Shown one piece after another: positions 60,937 through 64,000 of a stretch of 64,000 nt of DNA; position 1 is the stretch's first letter, and each line of letters begins with the position of its first letter. The stretch comes from JAIXWP01 sp965247015 (GTDB lineage Bacteria > Bacteroidota > Bacteroidia > Flavobacteriales_D > Sanyastnellaceae), in the NCBI GenBank assembly GCA_965247015.1, contig CBDFGG010000004.1, positions 496,001 through 560,000 on the forward strand. The letters are read 5' to 3'. Under the pieces are notes generated by a model. The model did no database searches. It saw only the letters and a program-made list of their open reading frames with translations, and was not told the origin of the DNA. A program made the translations under genes and the position numbers.

Positions 60937-61893
60937 ATGGAAAATACAGTCCTGCATGAGAAATTTCAGCAATACGTTGAGGCTGAAAATAAAGTAGAAG
61001 CGAAAGATTGGATGCCAGATGGCTACCGTAAAACATTGATTCGCCAAATCGCACAACACGCGCACAGCGAAGTAGTGGGTATGCTACCTGAGGGAAATTG
61101 GATTACCCGCGCCCCATCTCTTCGTCGTAAGACTATTCTACTGGCAAAAGTTCAAGATGAAGCCGGTCACGGTTTGTACTTATACAGCGCTGCCGAAACA
61201 CTTGGTGTCAATCGCGATCAATTGATCGAGGAATTGAATACTGGAAAAGCAAAATATTCTAGCATTTTCAACTATCCTACTCTTTCGTGGGCCGACATTG
61301 GAGCGATTGGTTGGTTGGTAGATGGCGCGGCAATCGTTAATCAGGTTTCTTTACAAAGAACCTCATACGGTCCATACAGCAGAGCAATGATTCGTATCTG
61401 TAAAGAAGAAAGCTTCCACCAACGTCAGGGATATGAAATCATGATCTCTTTGTCCAAAGGAACGGCCGAACAAAAGAAAATGGCTCAAGATGCTTTCAAT
61501 CGCTGGTGGTGGCCATCATTGATGATGTTTGGTCCATCAGATGCAACTTCTGCGCACAGCTCACAAAACATGGCTTGGAGAATTAAGCGTCATAGCAATG
61601 ACGAACTTCGCCAGAAGTTTGTAGACATGACTGTTCCACAAGCAGAGTATTTAGGTCTTACCATTCCAGATCCAGATTTGAAATGGAATGAATCAAGAGG
61701 TCACTATGATTTCGGTGAAATTGATTGGACCGAGTTCAATGAAGTAGTGAAAGGCAATGGCCCGTGCAACAAAGAACGTGTTGAAACGCGTCGTAAGGCT
61801 TATGCTGAAGGCGAATGGGTGAGAGAAGCAGCAAATGCTTACGCTGCGAAACAAGCCGCTAAAAACGCTACTGAAAGCAGTATCGCTAGCTAA
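60937..61893 (+). CDS. paaA: 1,2-phenylacetyl-CoA epoxidase catalytic subunit PaaA
   Basis: Di-iron oxygenase subunit that epoxidises the ring of phenylacetyl-CoA. The 318-aa protein starts at the ATG at 60937 (MENTVLHEKF). Ligand-bearing helices include AKVQDEAGHGLYLYSAAE (E..H) and ICKEESFHQRQGYE (E..H); RWWWPSLMMFGPSD and WKWN-like C-terminal blocks are typical of PaaA. The usual partners paaB, paaC and paaD do not follow; a strong terminator does. paaE is divergent just upstream. The remaining subunits must be elsewhere, or the protein has a different role. Confidence 0.93.
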   Translation: MENTVLHEKFQQYVEAENKVEAKDWMPDGYRKTLIRQIAQHAHSEVVGMLPEGNWITRAPSLRRKTILLAKVQDEAGHGLYLYSAAETLGVNRDQLIEELNTGKAKYSSIFNYPTLSWADIGAIGWLVDGAAIVNQVSLQRTSYGPYSRAMIRICKEESFHQRQGYEIMISLSKGTAEQKKMAQDAFNRWWWPSLMMFGPSDATSAHSSQNMAWRIKRHSNDELRQKFVDMTVPQAEYLGLTIPDPDLKWNESRGHYDFGEIDWTEFNEVVKGNGPCNKERVETRRKAYAEGEWVREAANAYAAKQAAKNATESSIAS

Positions 61894-61913
61894 GAATTTT
61901 ATTAGATAAAAAA

Positions 61914-61943
61914 TAAAAAGGTTGAGCGTAGCTCAACCTTTTT
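61914..61943 (+). terminator. Terminator after paaA, overlapping the end of the sterol-desaturase-like gene
   Basis: AAAAGGTTGAGC / GCTCAACCTTTT with a three-base loop and a T-run. The right arm and T-run also encode the last codons (KKKG and stop) of the convergent gene ending at 61933. Confidence 0.88.
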
Positions 61944-62808
61944 TCTTGCTTAACGGATAAGTTATTTGTCCGACAAAATCTTTTGGAAACTCTTCCATTC
62001 CTTCGAATCCCAACTTCACATCCCTTCCAGAATTCGGCCAATAGACCGTCTTAAACAAATAGTCCCATACGCTTAGACTCAATCCGAAATTAGCACCGAA
62101 CGGATGTTCGGGTAGCTCTTTTGCATGGTGCCAAATATGCATGTTGGGAGAGTTGAAAACATACTTTAATGGACCCCATGAAATATTCAAATTGCTATGA
62201 TTTAAATGTCCTATTGCTATGGTAAAAATATGGACGATGAAAAAATCCGTCAATCCAAATCCCAACATGGCAAGAGGAATATACTGAAGCGTTTTGTAAA
62301 CAACGCTTTCCATCCAATGATAACGCAAATGCGCTGCAAAGCCCATCTCCTCAACACTGTGGTGAACTTTATGAAATTCCCATAACCAATTCACACGATG
62401 CAATAATCTGTGAATGTTCCATTGAACAAAATCAGCCACCACAAACATCAACACAAACTTTGACCATGTGGGCCACGTCGAGACATTGATGGCAACTAAA
62501 TTTTCAATTCCAAAAATTCCAAGAAAATCATTGAAGGCTTCTGCAAACACATTTGATATGGCGGTATAGCCAATCAAAGTAAAAATGTAGAAGTTGAAAA
62601 ACATATAAAAGCCATCCATCCAGAAATCTTTTCTCACCACTCCCTGATTTTTTCTCCAAGGAAAAACCACCTCTAAAAGCCAAGCTGCTAGAGACAATCC
62701 TACAAGCCACCAAAAATAATTATGCCATGATGGCTCCATTATCTGCGTCTTCAAATAAGAAGCGTAGCCTGTAAAACTTTGTAAGAAAAGATCCCAATAA
62801 TGACTCAT
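61933..62808 (-). CDS. Sterol desaturase / fatty-acid hydroxylase superfamily protein
   Basis: Membrane di-iron enzyme of 291 aa. Histidine clusters HRLLH (near 124-128), HKVHH (near 137-141), a HLRYH-type motif and HIWHH near 220 make up the metal site. About four to six hydrophobic segments surround them. Bacterial relatives hydroxylate or desaturate lipids or carotenoids; the substrate is unknown. Its ATG overlaps the thioredoxin stop codon (ATGA), and it is the last gene of the rhodanese/thioredoxin operon. Confidence 0.9.
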   Translation of the reverse strand: MSHYWDLFLQSFTGYASYLKTQIMEPSWHNYFWWLVGLSLAAWLLEVVFPWRKNQGVVRKDFWMDGFYMFFNFYIFTLIGYTAISNVFAEAFNDFLGIFGIENLVAINVSTWPTWSKFVLMFVVADFVQWNIHRLLHRVNWLWEFHKVHHSVEEMGFAAHLRYHWMESVVYKTLQYIPLAMLGFGLTDFFIVHIFTIAIGHLNHSNLNISWGPLKYVFNSPNMHIWHHAKELPEHPFGANFGLSLSVWDYLFKTVYWPNSGRDVKLGFEGMEEFPKDFVGQITYPLSKKKG

Positions 62809-63113
62809 GCGATATGCTGTTTCAATAGACCTACCAATGTATCCTTATCCTTTACACCAGAAGCTCTCCACTTCAATTCACCTTTATGGTAAATAACAAG
62901 CGTCGGTACTCCACGGATTCCTAACTGCGAAGCGATAGCTTGATTTTTATCCACATCCACTTTCAAAACACGAACATCACTACCAAGTTCACTTGCCACT
63001 TCATCCATAATTGGAAGTTGGTATTGACAAGGGCCGCACCACGTAGCGTAAAAATCGATGATCACTGGTTTATCACCTTTGATGATACTTCCAAACGTCT
63101 CTTTTGTTTCCAT
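62805..63113 (-). CDS. Thioredoxin
   Basis: A 102-aa thioredoxin with the active site WCGPC (25-29) in DFYATWCGPCQ and the cis-Pro motif RGVPTLVIY (near 71-79). No signal peptide, so cytoplasmic. It lies four bases downstream of a rhodanese lipoprotein gene and overlaps the desaturase gene by four bases. Thioredoxins can reduce rhodanese persulfides, so the context suggests joint sulfur or redox work (inference). Confidence 0.95.
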   Translation of the reverse strand: METKETFGSIIKGDKPVIIDFYATWCGPCQYQLPIMDEVASELGSDVRVLKVDVDKNQAIASQLGIRGVPTLVIYHKGELKWRASGVKDKDTLVGLLKQHIA

Positions 63114-63117
63114 AATT

Positions 63118-63516
63118 TTATTTTGCTAATGGATAACCAGCGGACTTCCAAGCGCCGATTCCGCCAGTTAATTGATGTACTTCTTTGAAGCCCAAACTCA
63201 ACAAAAGATCACGAGCGCTTGAACTTCTTCCTCCCACTGCACAATAAACGTACACTGGCTTAGTCTTATCAAGCTTTGCCACTTCTGTTTTAAAGTTTGG
63301 AGAATACCAATCGATGTTCTTTGCGCCAGCGATGTATCCTGACTTCACTTCATCAGCTGTTCTCACATCCAATAAAATACCTATTTTCTTCTCTACTGCT
63401 GCTTTGAATTCAGCTGCTTTTAAATCTGCTGTCGCAGGTTGTTGGGCTTCCGCACATGAGTTGAAAAAAATCATTCCCATTGCAAGAGCTAACATCATTA
63501 CAAATCTATTTTTCAT
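63118..63516 (-). CDS. Secreted rhodanese-like lipoprotein
   Basis: A 132-aa single-domain rhodanese with a lipoprotein signal (FFNSC, Cys21). The active-site loop is CAVGGRS with Cys92; DVRTADEVKSGYIAGAKNID (50-69) and TGGIGAWKSAGYPL are typical. A membrane-anchored periplasmic sulfurtransferase or binding protein is expected. It sits between a cytoplasmic rhodanese (eight bases upstream) and thioredoxin (four bases downstream). Confidence 0.92.
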   Translation of the reverse strand: MKNRFVMMLALAMGMIFFNSCAEAQQPATADLKAAEFKAAVEKKIGILLDVRTADEVKSGYIAGAKNIDWYSPNFKTEVAKLDKTKPVYVYCAVGGRSSSARDLLLSLGFKEVHQLTGGIGAWKSAGYPLAK

Positions 63517-63524
63517 ATAAATAA

Positions 63525-63824
63525 TTATCTAAGGTTTGTCCATGCACCACCGTTGTAAGCTTTTTCGAAGCCTGCTGATTTTAAGATTCGTGTAGCATTG
63601 CCACTACGCATTCCGCTTCTGCAGCACATTACATACGTTTCTGTTTTCTTGAGAGTTTTCATTTTAGATGAAATCTGATCCAACGGAATATTTACCGCAC
63701 CCTTGAGATGGCCCGCTGCAAATTCACCTGGAGTTCTAACATCGATGATCTTAGCTCCTTGTGCTATCAATTGTTTTACATCAATCGATTCGCCACCCAC
63801 CAATTTCTTTAAGAATCCGAACAT
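63525..63824 (-). CDS. Rhodanese-like domain protein
   Basis: A 99-aa single-domain rhodanese from the ATG at 63824 (MFGFLKKLVG); an in-frame ATG at 63872 lies inside the preceding gene. Active-site loop CRSGMRS with Cys68, preceded by Cys67; IIDVRTPGEFAAGHLKGAVN (26-45) and YNGGAWTNL match the family. No signal peptide. It starts 14 bases after the stop codon of another rhodanese. Confidence 0.93.
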   Translation of the reverse strand: MFGFLKKLVGGESIDVKQLIAQGAKIIDVRTPGEFAAGHLKGAVNIPLDQISSKMKTLKKTETYVMCCRSGMRSGNATRILKSAGFEKAYNGGAWTNLR

Positions 63825-63838
63825 AATTTTACTTTTAA

Positions 63839-64000
63839 TTATAGAGATGATACATAATTCACGTCCATCCAACCACCACCATTGTAGATATTCTCCAATC
63901 CATTTGACTGTAGAAAATTAGTAGCCTGACCGCTGCGATTTCCACTTTGGCAGCAAAGAATTACAGGAGCCTCTGAGCGAAACTCATTCACTCGAGTGGG
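63839..64000 (-). CDS. Rhodanese-like domain protein, 3' part (5' end beyond the window)
   Basis: The minus strand encodes 53 residues before a TAA at 63841-63839. They include VILCCQSGNRSGQATNFL and YNGGGWMDVN, clearly homologous to the next protein downstream (CCRSGMRSGNAT, YNGGAWTNL). It is thus the first visible gene of a rhodanese-rhodanese-rhodanese-thioredoxin series, and a tandem duplicate of its neighbour. The N-terminal half lies outside the window. Confidence 0.88.
   Translation of the reverse strand, partial: PTRVNEFRSEAPVILCCQSGNRSGQATNFLQSNGLENIYNGGGWMDVNYVSSL

Overview
The window is a gene-dense, low-GC chromosomal segment of a Bacteroidota bacterium, most likely a member of the Flavobacteriales. 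The evidence is: type IX secretion (T9SS) cargo proteins with type A and type B C-terminal sorting domains; SprB-type repeats; outer-membrane and OmpA-type proteins with Bacteroidota architectures; a short (653 aa) GyrB; a fused DAHP synthase/chorismate mutase; almost no Shine-Dalgarno sequences; and many upstream boxes fitting the Bacteroidota sigma-A -7 element TAnnTTTG. There are no insertion sequences, phage modules, CRISPR arrays or rRNA genes. Two tRNA genes are present (Lys-UUU and Leu-GAG). The neighbourhood reads as core chromosome, with a few less ordinary loci.

Layout. 1-5.1 kb: edge of an unidentified minus-strand gene, ftsK, lolA, a small intergenic repeat, hemF. 5.2-11.0 kb: a minus-strand cluster with an APC-family amino-acid permease and three tandem HtrA/S1C-like trypsin-fold proteins; the middle one has lost all three catalytic residues. 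11.1-13.7 kb: folE, an atypical short-chain dehydrogenase, a DUF2892 membrane protein and an ICMT-type membrane methyltransferase. 14.0-16.1 kb: a secreted M43-type metalloprotease (T9SS type A). 16.2-23.2 kb: gyrB, then an outer-membrane barrel paired with a 1036-aa TPR protein. 23.3-28.0 kb: YciO-type protein, transaldolase, small holin-like membrane protein, lipoprotein, SF1 helicase. 28.1-32.0 kb: a CUB/PKD/P-domain T9SS type B cargo, a small secreted protein and a GNAT-like protein. 32.1-36.2 kb: tRNAs, aroG-aroQ fusion, FAH hydrolase, OmpA protein, pcm. 36.3-42.4 kb: oxidoreductase, lipoprotein, sugar-phosphate transferase, SprB-repeat cargo with a CxxCH motif. 42.4-48.2 kb: hutH, an active/inactive M16 peptidase pair, an outer-membrane barrel. 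48.3-51.7 kb: ftsE, two glycosyltransferases, DnaQ-like exonuclease. 51.9-57.8 kb: TPR/PD40/OmpA-like envelope protein, E2 acyltransferase, O-antigen ligase, DinB, ElaA. 57.8-64 kb: Uup-like ABC-F ATPase, paaE, paaA, then a minus-strand redox operon (three rhodanese proteins, thioredoxin, sterol-desaturase-like protein).

Much of the window serves the cell envelope: lipoprotein trafficking (LolA), surface secretion and adhesion (T9SS cargo), periplasmic proteolysis (three S1C-like proteins, M16 pair), glycan assembly (sugar-phosphate transferase, GT2, GT4-type, O-antigen ligase) and outer-membrane proteins. The most unusual locus is the S1C trio: two apparently active paralogues flank a lipoprotein pseudoprotease with His, Asp and Ser changed to Arg, Asn and Asn. 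A second recurring oddity is a set of rho-independent terminators whose U-tract ends within a few bases of the next gene's ATG. A third is a set of promoter -7 boxes placed so close to the start codon that the mRNAs should be nearly leaderless. All functions are read from sequence alone; no database search was possible.
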